From: Allolucifera butyrica
Lineage (GTDB): Bacteria > Bacillota > Negativicutes > Sporomusales > UPPP01
Reading direction: 5' to 3'
DNA: 64,000 nt
Assembly (NCBI RefSeq): GCF_900476375.1
Contig: NZ_UPPP01000116.1
Coordinates: 62,001-126,000 of the forward strand
Below the pieces are notes generated by a model. That model was not told the DNA's origin. It did no database searches and worked only from the letters and a program-made list of their open reading frames with translations. Every line of letters begins with the position of its first letter. Position 1 is the stretch's first letter. Shown here one piece after another: positions 8,976 to 18,127 of this stretch. The position numbers and the translations under genes were made by a program.

Positions 8976-10460
8976 ATGGCGCAGTCGGCAGAGCAGGTAA
9001 CAGCGGTAAGGCAATTTTCCTGTGTTAAATTTATGGACAAAATTGGACGTTACCTGGCACCGTTACTACTTATGGCAGCAGACTACATCGCCGTAGTGGC
9101 GGCCTTGTCGGTTACGCTGTATATGCGTAATACGATACTGCTTTATAATCTTCCGTCTCTGGTTTCTTATCAAGTTAATCATGTTTATATTTACTTTATT
9201 ATTCCGCTTGTGTATCTCATGTTCTTTATCTATGATGGGATATATCATAGGCGGATACCTTTTTGGAATATTGTCGAAAAGATATTTAAAATCTGCGCCT
9301 TTGTGACCATTATGGCTGTGGGTCTGGTGTATTTCACCGGCCAGTCTCAGCATGTGTCGCGCCTGTATGTGGGCTTGTCTTTCATAAGCTGCTTTTTGTT
9401 CCTCACACTGGAGGCCTATGTTGTGCGCCGGATGCTGGTGGTCTGCGGCCTATGGGATAAGCCTGTTATCATTGTTGGCGCCGGTAAGACTGCCGAATTG
9501 TTAGCACGTAGCTTTGCCGAAGAGTCCTGTATTGGCTATAAAATTGCCGGACTGATCGAAGACTGCTGTGCTGAACGTCCGTTAACCCGCCAATTCCCGT
9601 TACTCGGGAATTTCAATAATATCGAGGAGACTATTTTAGCCAGTGGTGTCGACAATGTGATTTTGGCTACCCCCGGGTTGGAAAGGGAGCAGCTTGTAAG
9701 CTTGGTGTACCGTGTCCAGCCGCATGTGCGCAGCCTGGCAATTATCCCGAATTTGTTCGGGATTCCGTTATCTAACATGGAAGTGGAAACGTTTTTAAAA
9801 GAAAAAATCGTGCTGCTTAAAGTGCGCAACAACCTTAGTTCAATAGTTAATCTCATGGTAAAACGAAGCTTTGATTTAGTAGTTAGTGTATTGATTCTCC
9901 CCTTTTTACTACTTCTTATGTCGGTCATTGCTGTAGTAATTAAAATGGATTCCAAAGGGCCCGTATTCCATTTGGCGAAGAGATTAGGCAAAAACGGCGA
10001 TGAATTTATCTGTTATAAATTTCGTACTATGCATGTGAATAGTGACATGATATTGGAGAAACATTTAGCTGATGACAGCGATGCCTCCCAGGAATGGCAA
10101 CAGTTCGCCAAGCTGAGAGGCTATGATCCGCGGGTAACTGCGACCGGTAAGTGGCTGCGTAAATTCAGCCTGGATGAACTGCCGCAAATCCTTAATGTCT
10201 TGAAGGGTGATATGAGTTTGGTTGGACCCCGTCCGTATTTGCCGAGGGAAAAGCAGCAAATGAAATATTATATTAATACCATATTGCAGACGCTGCCTGG
10301 TATAACGGGGTTTTGGCAGGTTTCTGGGCGGAATGAAATTGATTTTGATGGCCGGTTGCAGATGGATGCCTGGTATGTAAGAAATTGGTCGGTATGGTTG
10401 GATATGATCTTGCTGATTAAAACCGTAAAGGTAATTTTTTCAGGAAAAGGGGCGTATTAA
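8976..10460 (+). CDS. Undecaprenyl-phosphate sugar-1-phosphate transferase (WbaP/exopolysaccharide glycosylphosphotransferase family)
   Basis: Starts O-unit assembly by moving a sugar-1-phosphate from a nucleotide sugar to undecaprenyl phosphate. The 494-aa chain has four or five N-terminal membrane helices (to about residue 135), a Rossmann-like middle (PVIIVGAGKTAELLA), and a C-terminal bacterial sugar-transferase domain from about residue 290. That domain shows KRSFDLVVSV, the membrane re-entrant helix, ICYKFRTMHVNSD, RKFSLDELPQILNVLKGDMS, VGPRPYLP and the Arg/Asp-rich end. ATG 8976 follows GAGGTGAG. Length and layout match the long WbaP/WcaJ class. Which sugar is used is not visible. Confidence 0.9.
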   Translation: MAQSAEQVTAVRQFSCVKFMDKIGRYLAPLLLMAADYIAVVAALSVTLYMRNTILLYNLPSLVSYQVNHVYIYFIIPLVYLMFFIYDGIYHRRIPFWNIVEKIFKICAFVTIMAVGLVYFTGQSQHVSRLYVGLSFISCFLFLTLEAYVVRRMLVVCGLWDKPVIIVGAGKTAELLARSFAEESCIGYKIAGLIEDCCAERPLTRQFPLLGNFNNIEETILASGVDNVILATPGLEREQLVSLVYRVQPHVRSLAIIPNLFGIPLSNMEVETFLKEKIVLLKVRNNLSSIVNLMVKRSFDLVVSVLILPFLLLLMSVIAVVIKMDSKGPVFHLAKRLGKNGDEFICYKFRTMHVNSDMILEKHLADDSDASQEWQQFAKLRGYDPRVTATGKWLRKFSLDELPQILNVLKGDMSLVGPRPYLPREKQQMKYYINTILQTLPGITGFWQVSGRNEIDFDGRLQMDAWYVRNWSVWLDMILLIKTVKVIFSGKGAY

Positions 10461-10478
10461 GAGATTTTGTGTTTGAGG

Positions 10479-10690
10479 TAAAATCGGGTATGTCGGAGCA
10501 ACACGGAAAGGCATATTCTGGATTGGTTTATCGCCTAGGTATCCTAAATGTACGGCGATGGCAGACTATACTATTACACGTAGAAATTTACCAGAAAGAT
10601 TATTTTTAAACTAAGCGGTAATACAAGGTAATGAGATCCAGGTGCAGACAGCGCAAAAATTTGAACTGTCCAGTGCTACGGATTTGTAGA
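10479..10690 (+). pseudogene. Decayed rmlD (dTDP-4-dehydrorhamnose reductase) fragment
   Basis: The 251-base gap here is not empty. Bases from about 10479 to 10565 align by eye with rmlD near 26683-26767: GGCATATTCTGG against AGCATATTTTGA, and TGTACGGCGATGGCA against TGTACGGCGACGGCA. Bases from about 10585 to 10690 align with rmlD near 26950-27045: CCAGAAAGATTATTTTTAAA against CCAGAAAGATCTTTGAACTG, then AGCGGTAATACAAGG against AGCGGCAATACCAGG. An internal stretch of roughly 180 bases is missing and the frames are broken. It is a relic of a second rml locus. Confidence 0.65.
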
Positions 10691-10711
10691 AATGTTTCAG
10701 AATAAATAGTA

Positions 10712-11983
10712 TTGGTGAAAAAATTGGTAAAGATAGATTTAAAGATTGATTACTATAAACAGGTATTAAGTAATGTAATTTCATTATTCATATTGCAAGG
10801 AGCAAACTACATTTTGCCGCTAATTACACTTCCATACCTACTAAGAGTGTTAGGTGCTGATAAGTATGGAATGATTGCTTTTGCTCAAGCACTTATGCAA
10901 TATCTTGTTGTAATTACTGATTACGGGTTTAATTTAACTGTTACAAGAGAAATTTCCATTAATCGCAATAATATTCAAGAAGTTGCAACAATATATAATA
11001 ATGTTTTATGTATAAAGATTATAGTTATGATAATATGCTTTTTATTAATGTGTCTAGCGGTATTCTATATCCCAGCCTGGAGAAGTGAATGGCTTTTTTA
11101 TTTTAGTGCTTACTTAATTGTAGTAGGGAATGCTATATTTCCATTGTGGTTCTTTCAAGGGATGGAAGAAATGAAATATATTACACTGATTAACATATTA
11201 TCTCGTTTGCTAAGTGTGGCCGCTTTATTTATTTTTGTAAAGACTGAAGCTGATTTTGTTCTTGCTATGACTTTGCAAGGGTTAGGAGTGCTGATTGGAG
11301 GGGTAGTAGCTTTATATGTGGTTTATTATAAGTATAAAATTTTTATAAACAGATTACCTACAAAACAAGAGATCTATGATCTATTAAAGAATGGTAAAGA
11401 AGTATTCATATCAACACTTTCTGGAAATGTTTATGGACAAGGTGCAACACTTATTACAGGAATTTTAGCAGGTTCAGCTTCTGCCGGATATTATTCACTA
11501 GCACAAAAATTGTCATCTGCGGTTGTAGGCCTTATGCAACCCATTGCACAAGCAATATATCCACGCTGTTGTACAATATTTGTAAATGATAAAAAGCTTT
11601 TTTTAAAAATTAGAACTATCCTTATGCTTAGTGGAACTTTATTTGGAACGATATGTTCTATCTTAATTTTTATATTTTCACGTCAAATTGTGCTACTAAT
11701 TGGTGGTAAAATTTATCCTGAACTTACCACAATGATTCAAATATTTAGTTTTATTACGATTTTTACTATGCTGAATGTTTTATTAAATTCCATACTTTTA
11801 GCTACAAGAAAATATGCTATAGTGCAAAAAATGTATTTAGCTATTGCTATACTTTTTTTGATAACATCAATTCCAATAACAAAGTTTTTTGGAAGTTATG
11901 GAATGGCATATTGTATGCTGGGAGTAGAGATATATATTTTTATGCAAAGTTACTTTCATACAAGTTCAGGTTCGATTAATTAA
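10712..11983 (+). CDS. wzx: Wzx-like O-antigen flippase (MATE/MOP superfamily)
   Basis: About 423-aa integral membrane protein with roughly 12 hydrophobic segments. It opens with the polysaccharide flippase signature (FILQGANYILPLITLPYLLR, then VLGADKYGMIAFAQA) and contains FPLWFFQGMEEMKYIT, typical of RfbX/Wzx proteins. It should move the undecaprenyl-linked O-unit to the periplasmic side. The start is TTG 10712 or GTG 10715; neither has a strong ribosome site. The gene is very AT-rich, like the next four genes and unlike the flanks, so this block was probably acquired as a unit. Confidence 0.85.
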   Translation: MVKKLVKIDLKIDYYKQVLSNVISLFILQGANYILPLITLPYLLRVLGADKYGMIAFAQALMQYLVVITDYGFNLTVTREISINRNNIQEVATIYNNVLCIKIIVMIICFLLMCLAVFYIPAWRSEWLFYFSAYLIVVGNAIFPLWFFQGMEEMKYITLINILSRLLSVAALFIFVKTEADFVLAMTLQGLGVLIGGVVALYVVYYKYKIFINRLPTKQEIYDLLKNGKEVFISTLSGNVYGQGATLITGILAGSASAGYYSLAQKLSSAVVGLMQPIAQAIYPRCCTIFVNDKKLFLKIRTILMLSGTLFGTICSILIFIFSRQIVLLIGGKIYPELTTMIQIFSFITIFTMLNVLLNSILLATRKYAIVQKMYLAIAILFLITSIPITKFFGSYGMAYCMLGVEIYIFMQSYFHTSSGSIN

Positions 11984-12086
11984 ATGAAAAAAGGTAGTTT
12001 CGAATTGGACGGGAAATCAATACCATTGCTATTTAAAAATTCGGGGTTACTATTTAATGCCGGACAAATTGAAGGGTGATGTGTTA

Positions 12087-12935
12087 ATGAGAAAACCAAT
12101 ATCGGTTATTATTCACACTTTCAATGAAGAAAAAAATATCCGTAATTGTTTGGAATGTGTAAAATGGGCAGATGAAATCATTGTTGTGGATATGTATAGT
12201 GACGATAAAACAATTGAAATTGCTCAGGGATATACTGATAAAATTTTTATGTATGAAAGATCCGGATATGCTGATCCGGCACGGAAGTTTGCATTAGAAC
12301 AAGCAAGTAGTGAGTGGATTTTAGTTGTTGATGCCGATGAATTAGTACCGATGAAATTACAAAGGGTATTAATTGATATTGCTGAAAGTGATAAGTATGA
12401 TGCAGTATTAATACCACATTTAAATTATTTTTTCGGTTATCCTATGAAAGGAACAGGTTGGGGGCCGTTACAGGATATGCATATACGTTTTTTTAAGAAA
12501 CAATATATGTATTATTCGGATAAAGTTCATGATTTTGCACATTTGAGTAAAGATGCTCGTCTATTTAGACTGCTGGATAAAGATTGTGCCTTTGTTCACT
12601 TCAATTTTTTAACGGTAGAGCATTATATTGAAAAATTTAATAGATATACCACAATTGAAGCGCAAGGTAAATATAAACATGACATACCTTTCGATTTAAA
12701 AAAAATAGTAATCTCCAGTGCAAAAGAATTTATTCGTAGATTTCTATTTTGCAAAGGGTATTCCGATGGATTTCGTGGATTATCTTTGTCACTATTGATG
12801 GTTACGTATCAATTAGTTATTAATTTAAAATTAAAAATTATGTATGAGTGTAGCAATCTAAACTATGATGAGGTTATAAGATTAAAATATAATAAAATTG
12901 CTGAACAGATAAGGGCAGAATATAGTGAAGAATAA
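12087..12935 (+). CDS. Family 2 glycosyltransferase
   Basis: 282-aa GT-A transferase in the AT-rich O-unit block. It opens ISVIIHTFNEEKNIRNCLE, then EIIVVDMYSDDKT and the metal-binding VVDADELVP. FKKQYMYYSDKVHDF sits where the acceptor-side loop lies in WaaE-like enzymes, so it is a distant relative of the 3474-4247 gene. ATG 12087 is chosen because AAGGGTG lies at 12072-12078; the earlier in-frame ATG at 12057 lacks one. It overlaps the next gene by 11 bases. Confidence 0.8.
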   Translation: MRKPISVIIHTFNEEKNIRNCLECVKWADEIIVVDMYSDDKTIEIAQGYTDKIFMYERSGYADPARKFALEQASSEWILVVDADELVPMKLQRVLIDIAESDKYDAVLIPHLNYFFGYPMKGTGWGPLQDMHIRFFKKQYMYYSDKVHDFAHLSKDARLFRLLDKDCAFVHFNFLTVEHYIEKFNRYTTIEAQGKYKHDIPFDLKKIVISSAKEFIRRFLFCKGYSDGFRGLSLSLLMVTYQLVINLKLKIMYECSNLNYDEVIRLKYNKIAEQIRAEYSEE

Positions 12936-13584
12936 AAATCTAATGGATATATTATCCTTTCTAATGTCAAAAATAATCTCTGTATTGGTGAAGATAACAT
13001 ACTGGGGAATTGTGAAAAAGGCTGATTTTAAAACAATTACTGCCTTTCCAATAATTCGGGGCTTAAATGGAAGTGTATCCATAGACAATAGAAGTAGGAT
13101 ATATGGTAAGATAAAAATTGTATTTGATGATGCAAACAGCAAGGGTGAGTTGAAAATTGGGAATAACTTTGTAACTGAGGGGGAAATCACCTTATCGCCG
13201 CGTGGAGGTAGAATTAATATTGGAAATAATAATTTTATTGGAACTCACTCATTGTTGCAGTCTTTTGCAGGGTCTTATATAAATATTGGCAATAACGTTA
13301 TGATTGCGAATAATGTCACGATTGTTGCATCCAATCATGTTTTTGCTTTAACTGATATTCCAATGGAGCAGCAAGGTGAATTCGGAATAGGTATTGATAT
13401 AAAGTCAGATGTTTGGATCGGGGCGAATTCAGTGATTTTAGATGGAGCAAAAATTCAGGAAGGGGCAATTGTTGCGGCAGGTTCAGTTGTTAATAAAACG
13501 GTTGATCCATATTCCATTGTGGGTGGTGTACCTGCAAAAAAAATCGGAAGTAGAATCCCGTTGGTGAAATCTGATGAGTCCTAA
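12925..13584 (+). CDS. Left-handed beta-helix (hexapeptide) acyltransferase
   Basis: 219-aa hexapeptide-repeat transferase, probably an O-acetyltransferase acting on the O-unit. The C-terminal half shows repeated [LIV]-G-x4 turns (INIGNNNFIGTH, INIGNNVMIANN), the maltose/galactoside acetyltransferase-like VTIVASNHVF with a candidate catalytic His, DVWIGANSVILDGAKI and GGVPAKKIG. It starts at GTG 12925 inside the preceding gene and overlaps the next by 11 bases. The acyl donor and target sugar are unknown. Confidence 0.8.
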   Translation: MKNKNLMDILSFLMSKIISVLVKITYWGIVKKADFKTITAFPIIRGLNGSVSIDNRSRIYGKIKIVFDDANSKGELKIGNNFVTEGEITLSPRGGRINIGNNNFIGTHSLLQSFAGSYINIGNNVMIANNVTIVASNHVFALTDIPMEQQGEFGIGIDIKSDVWIGANSVILDGAKIQEGAIVAAGSVVNKTVDPYSIVGGVPAKKIGSRIPLVKSDES

Positions 13585-14620
13585 AGTATATATTATCATA
13601 GTAAATTGGAATGGTTGGCAGGATACAATTGAATGTTTAGAAAGTGTATTCCATAACAGCTATTCTAACTACCAGGTGATTGTCTGCGACAATGCATCTG
13701 AAGATATGTCGTTAGATAAAATTAAAGAGTGGGCGGACGGAGAATTAACGAGTAATATTAGTACTGATGAAACGATAGCTAAGAATGTCTATCCATATAT
13801 AAAGAAGCCGATAGAATATGTCGTGTATGACCGGGAGAAAGCAGAAAGTGGAGATTTGCTTAACCAGAGGAATGAATCTCCGCTTATATTGATACAAACA
13901 GGGGAGAATCTAGGATTTGCAGGCGGAAATAATGTGGGAATCAGATATGCATTGAGTAGGGATGATTTTGAATATATTTGGCTTCTTAATAATGATACTG
14001 TTATAGACAAAAATGCGTTAAAATATATAGTTAATAGAATGAAAGAGAAAGCGTCTGCTGGTTTATGTGGATCAACTTTATTGTATTATAGTGACCCAAC
14101 AATCGTGCAGGCGTGTGGCGGCCTCTATAATAAATGGACTGGGACTACGCGGCATTTTCATGCCCATATTCCTTATTCAGCAGATTGTGAGATGGGTAAT
14201 ATTGAAGAACGCATTTCATATATAGTCGGGGCATCTATGCTTGTCTCAAAAAATTTTATCTGCGACATTGGTTTAATGTGTGAAGAGTACTTTTTATATT
14301 TTGAAGAGTTAGACTGGGCAATAAGGGGTAAAGAGAAGTATGTATTAGCATATGCGCCCAAGTCGATTGTTTACCATAAAGAAGGGAAAAGTACAGGATT
14401 AGGGGATTTAAAACAACAGGAAAATAACTTTAGTTTATACTATATTTTAAGGAACAGAGTATTGGTGACTAAAAAGTACTTTCCCTATGCCTATATTACT
14501 GTAATAGGTTACCTTTATTTAGTATTAATAAAATCTCTCATGAAACTAAATTATAAAAGAGCGTATACAATTTTTAGAGTAATTTGCGAAAGCATATTAA
14601 AAAGGACGTGCACGTATTGA
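13574..14620 (+). CDS. Family 2 glycosyltransferase, rhamnosyltransferase-like
   Basis: 348 aa. The N-terminal VYIIIVNWNGWQDTIECLES and VIVCDNASED, then LLNNDTVID (metal-binding DxD-like site) and EEYFLYFEELDWAIRGK are the hallmarks of the WbbL/rhamnosyltransferase branch of GT2. The C-terminal 60 residues contain a hydrophobic segment. An insertion of about 50 residues separates the first beta strands (LTSNISTDETIAKN region). It overlaps both neighbours. A dTDP-L-rhamnose pathway at 23.9-27.1 kb could supply its donor, which is inference. Confidence 0.8.
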   Translation: MSPKVYIIIVNWNGWQDTIECLESVFHNSYSNYQVIVCDNASEDMSLDKIKEWADGELTSNISTDETIAKNVYPYIKKPIEYVVYDREKAESGDLLNQRNESPLILIQTGENLGFAGGNNVGIRYALSRDDFEYIWLLNNDTVIDKNALKYIVNRMKEKASAGLCGSTLLYYSDPTIVQACGGLYNKWTGTTRHFHAHIPYSADCEMGNIEERISYIVGASMLVSKNFICDIGLMCEEYFLYFEELDWAIRGKEKYVLAYAPKSIVYHKEGKSTGLGDLKQQENNFSLYYILRNRVLVTKKYFPYAYITVIGYLYLVLIKSLMKLNYKRAYTIFRVICESILKRTCTY

Positions 14621-15837
14621 ATATACTAGTTATCATGCCGGATATACCTTATCCACCTGTAAATGGTGGTAGGCTAGACTATTATTACCAACTCGTTCTG
14701 TTACATTATTTAGGAGCGCAAGTGCATGTAATCTATTGTTACAACAATGTTCAAGATATAAATATTGGAGCTGATGAATTATCAAAGTTATGTAAAGATA
14801 ATTACAGTTTTTCGCGAAACAAAGATATTTTTCATGCTGTTCATCCAACTATACCCTATTATGCTTTATCCAATAAGCCATCTAGTAAAGAGATAAATAG
14901 ACTACATGATTTTATAATCAATTATTGTATCGATATAGATATTCTGATTATAGAGCAGCCACATGTATTTGAGATTGCAAAATTAGTGATAAAGTGGCTT
15001 AATAAAAAAACAACAATAATATATAGAATGCAGAATATTGAGCATCTTTTTTTTCAGGACTTGTTTAAGACTACAGCATGGACAAATCCAAGGAAATATT
15101 TGTATTTATTAGAGATGTTTAGAATGGCAAAGTATGAAAGAAAAGTTATTGAACGTGCTGATAAAATAGTATGTGTTTCACAAAAAGAAACTAGTTATGT
15201 AAAAAAAATTAACCCACAGGCTAAAGTATCCTGGCTTCCAGTCATGTACAGGCCGAACGAGGATCGTATCATTACACTTTCTAAAGATGAAATGATTGAA
15301 TTTAATCTTCTTAAAGAAAGATTGGCAAATAAGAAAATAGTATTATTTACAAGTAGCTTTGTTGGTGGTTTCAATGTTCAGGCTACAAGATGGTTTATTA
15401 ATGAAGTTTTTCCCCTCATCCAAGAGAGGCTGCCAAATGTAATATTTATGTTTGGCGGCTTTTATGCAGATAAATATTTTTCCAATATAATGAATGATTC
15501 TTTGTATGTCTTTTCAAAAGTAAAGTCAGTTAAACCGTATATTGCTATAGCCGACTTAAATGTTATTTTAACGACAAGCGAAGCTGGGGCAAAACTAAAG
15601 CTGATGGAAGCAATTTTTTATTATAAAAAGACCGTAAGCACGCCGGAAGGCGTCTACGGATCGGGATTGGAGGATTGTGTGCCTAATACTAATGACCCAA
15701 CTATTTTTGCTGAATATTGTATTGAAATACTGAATGGCAATATGGAGTTTTCTGCAGTATGGAAGAAATATGATGAGTTGTATAATACAGAGAATATTAA
15801 AAATAAGGTGAAACAATTATTATTATCTAGAGATTAG
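14617..15837 (+). CDS. GT4-type glycosyltransferase
   Basis: About 406 aa. It opens MNILVIMPDIPYPPVNGG, with the glycine-rich acceptor loop of GT4 enzymes. The donor lobe starts KKIVLFTSSFVGGFNVQATR, and LTTSEAGAKLKLMEAIFYYK holds the conserved Glu-x7-type site. TTG 14617 is preferred because AAAGGA (14601-14606) is 10 bases upstream and the TTGA overlap couples it to the gene before. The earlier in-frame TTG at 14584 lies well inside that gene. It is the last AT-rich gene of the block. Confidence 0.7.
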   Translation: MNILVIMPDIPYPPVNGGRLDYYYQLVLLHYLGAQVHVIYCYNNVQDINIGADELSKLCKDNYSFSRNKDIFHAVHPTIPYYALSNKPSSKEINRLHDFIINYCIDIDILIIEQPHVFEIAKLVIKWLNKKTTIIYRMQNIEHLFFQDLFKTTAWTNPRKYLYLLEMFRMAKYERKVIERADKIVCVSQKETSYVKKINPQAKVSWLPVMYRPNEDRIITLSKDEMIEFNLLKERLANKKIVLFTSSFVGGFNVQATRWFINEVFPLIQERLPNVIFMFGGFYADKYFSNIMNDSLYVFSKVKSVKPYIAIADLNVILTTSEAGAKLKLMEAIFYYKKTVSTPEGVYGSGLEDCVPNTNDPTIFAEYCIEILNGNMEFSAVWKKYDELYNTENIKNKVKQLLLSRD

Positions 15838-15908
15838 CTGTAATATACTTCATTAAATTATTTAGAGTTGGATCTTACATATACTGGTAATGGGCAAGGA
15901 GTAATGAA

Positions 15909-16991
15909 ATGGCTAAAATTACTGTTGATGCGCGTATGATTAACTTCTCTGGAATTGGAACATATATACGATGTTTGTTGCCGGTTGTCATGTCGGAACT
16001 TCCAGCAGTAGACTTTGTCATAGTCGGTAATGCCGATGAGCTGCGTCAATATAACTGGTCTTTGCAAAAGAACGTTAGCATTGTCCATTGTATACTCCCG
16101 ATTTATTCGATCTCTGAGCAGGTTGGAATGAGTATCCCCAAGGATACAACATTATTTTGGTCGCCGCACTATAATATTCCGCTTAAATATTATGGCGGGA
16201 AACTGCTAGTTACTGTCCACGATGTATTTCACTTAGCAATGCCGCAATTTGTGGGCGGCCTTCATAAACGAATGTATGCTAAATTCATGTTTAATGCATT
16301 GCGGTATAAAGCGGATGCCATTATGTGCGATTCCCAATTTACCGCAAGGGAATTGGCACGATATACGGGAATAAATAAGAAGGTATATACAATTTATCTT
16401 GGGATTGAAACGACATGGTTTCGGGAGAAGGATGCTTCTTCTCCATGCAGTCGTCCGTATCTTTTATTTGTAGGAAATGTGAAACCGCACAAAAATCTAA
16501 TGAGGCTGCTGCAAGCACTAAAGATTATCGAGCATGCTATTCCACACGATCTGCTAATTGTCGGCAAAAAGGAAGGATTCATAACGGGCGATTTAAAAGT
16601 GCTTAAAGAAGCGGAAAACTTTGGCGGGCGTGTTAAATTTACAGGCCAGGTCGATGATTTCACTTTACGGCAATATTATGCACATGCGGATGCTTTAGTA
16701 TTTCCATCGCTTTATGAGGGATTTGGGTTGCCTCCGTTAGAAGCGATGGCATGTGGCTGCCCGGTTGTCGCTTCCCCAATAGAACCAATACAGGAAGTAT
16801 GCGGTAATGCCGTCTTATACTGCAATCCGTATGATCCGGCGGATATTGCTGAAAAAATTGAGCGAATGGTAAAAGACCCTAGTTTACGTAGTGAATTAAT
16901 TGCTAAAGGAAAGCAGAGAGTAGAGAAATATTCTTGGAAAGAAAGCGGTAAGCAGGTTGCGAATGTGATAAAGGAGGTGCTGGCAAGATGA
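15909..16991 (+). CDS. Family 4 glycosyltransferase, mannosyltransferase-like
   Basis: 360-aa GT-B enzyme. ITVDARMINFSGIGTYIRCL is the typical opening of O-antigen mannosyl/rhamnosyl transferases. The donor lobe has LLFVGNVKPHKNLMRLLQAL, FTGQVDDFTLRQYY and the signature FPSLYEGFGLPPLEAMACGC with the EGFGLPPLE acidic motif. ATG 15909 follows AAGGAG. It overlaps the next GT by ATGAG. Because gmd, rmd and manC follow, GDP-mannose or GDP-D-rhamnose is a likely donor, by context only. Confidence 0.85.
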   Translation: MAKITVDARMINFSGIGTYIRCLLPVVMSELPAVDFVIVGNADELRQYNWSLQKNVSIVHCILPIYSISEQVGMSIPKDTTLFWSPHYNIPLKYYGGKLLVTVHDVFHLAMPQFVGGLHKRMYAKFMFNALRYKADAIMCDSQFTARELARYTGINKKVYTIYLGIETTWFREKDASSPCSRPYLLFVGNVKPHKNLMRLLQALKIIEHAIPHDLLIVGKKEGFITGDLKVLKEAENFGGRVKFTGQVDDFTLRQYYAHADALVFPSLYEGFGLPPLEAMACGCPVVASPIEPIQEVCGNAVLYCNPYDPADIAEKIERMVKDPSLRSELIAKGKQRVEKYSWKESGKQVANVIKEVLAR

Positions 16992-18097
16992 GAACTGCCA
17001 TTATCCATGATTGGCTCGTAACCTATGCCGGGGCTGAGCGTGTTCTTGAGCAGATGTTGTATATTTTTCCGGATGCTGATATATATAGCACGGTGGACTA
17101 CATACCTCAGGGGCAGCGTGGTTTTTTACTGGACAAACCTGTTCAAACTACGTTTATTCAAAGATTTCCGTTTGCTGAAAAAAAGTACCGGAGCTATTTG
17201 CCTTTAATGCCGTTGGCAATTGAGCAGCTTGATTTGTCAGGGTATGACCTGGTCATATCAAGTTCTCACGCGGTAGCGAAAGGCGTGCTTACCGGACCGG
17301 ACCAGATGCATATTTGCCTGTGCTACTCTCCAATACGATATGCCTGGGACCTGCAGCATCAGTATTTAAAGGAGTCTGGGTTGGATAAGGGGCTGAAAGG
17401 CTGGCTGGCTAAAGCAATTCTGCATTATATGCGGCTGTGGGATTCGCGGACAGCGAATGGGGTTGATTGTTTTATTGCCATCTCGGATTTTATTGCCAGG
17501 CGCATTTGGAAGACATATCGCCGGGACGCGGCGGTAATTTATCCGCCGGTTGATGTCGATACATTTAATTTTTATGAAACCAAGGAAGACTATTTTCTTA
17601 CCGCGTCCCGCATGGTGCCTTACAAAAGAATGGACCTGATTGTTGAAGCCTTTAAATCAATGCCTGATAAACGGCTGGTAGTTATAGGAGACGGGCCTGA
17701 ATTCGATAAGGTCGCAGCCAAGGCAGGGGAAAATGTTGTAATCATGGGCTATCAGCCAACGGAGGTTCTCAAGGAGTATATGCAAAAGGCGCGCGCCTTT
17801 ATTTTTGCTGCGGAGGAAGATTTTGGGATCACGCCCTTGGAGGCGCAGGCTTGCGGAACGCCGGTTATTGCTTACGGCAAAGGCGGCGTAAGTGAAACGA
17901 TAATCGGATTAGACGGGGAGAACCCGACAGGGATATTTTTTCCTGAACAGTCGGTTTCAGCGATTGTTGACGCAGTGGATTTATTTGAACTGGAAAAGGA
18001 ACGGATTAGGCCAGGGGCTTGCCGGAACAATGCGATGCGGTTTGCCCCAAATGTATTTCGCCAGAAATTTAGCGAATTTGTCGACCAATATATATAA
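16988..18097 (+). CDS. Family 4 glycosyltransferase, WbaZ/WbdB-like
   Basis: 369 aa. MRTAIIHDWLVTYAGAERVL and the CYSPIRYAWDLQHQYL segment are diagnostic of the mannosyltransferase subgroup found in mannan and D-rhamnan O-antigen clusters. The donor lobe has DYFLTASRMVPYKRMDLIVE and FIFAAEEDFGITPLEAQACG. A strong AAGGAGG lies at 16971-16977. It directly precedes gmd, so GDP-mannose or GDP-D-rhamnose is the probable donor. Confidence 0.85.
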   Translation: MRTAIIHDWLVTYAGAERVLEQMLYIFPDADIYSTVDYIPQGQRGFLLDKPVQTTFIQRFPFAEKKYRSYLPLMPLAIEQLDLSGYDLVISSSHAVAKGVLTGPDQMHICLCYSPIRYAWDLQHQYLKESGLDKGLKGWLAKAILHYMRLWDSRTANGVDCFIAISDFIARRIWKTYRRDAAVIYPPVDVDTFNFYETKEDYFLTASRMVPYKRMDLIVEAFKSMPDKRLVVIGDGPEFDKVAAKAGENVVIMGYQPTEVLKEYMQKARAFIFAAEEDFGITPLEAQACGTPVIAYGKGGVSETIIGLDGENPTGIFFPEQSVSAIVDAVDLFELEKERIRPGACRNNAMRFAPNVFRQKFSEFVDQYI

Positions 18098-18127
18098 TGA
18101 GAGAAATAGCATAGGGGGAAAGTGCAA

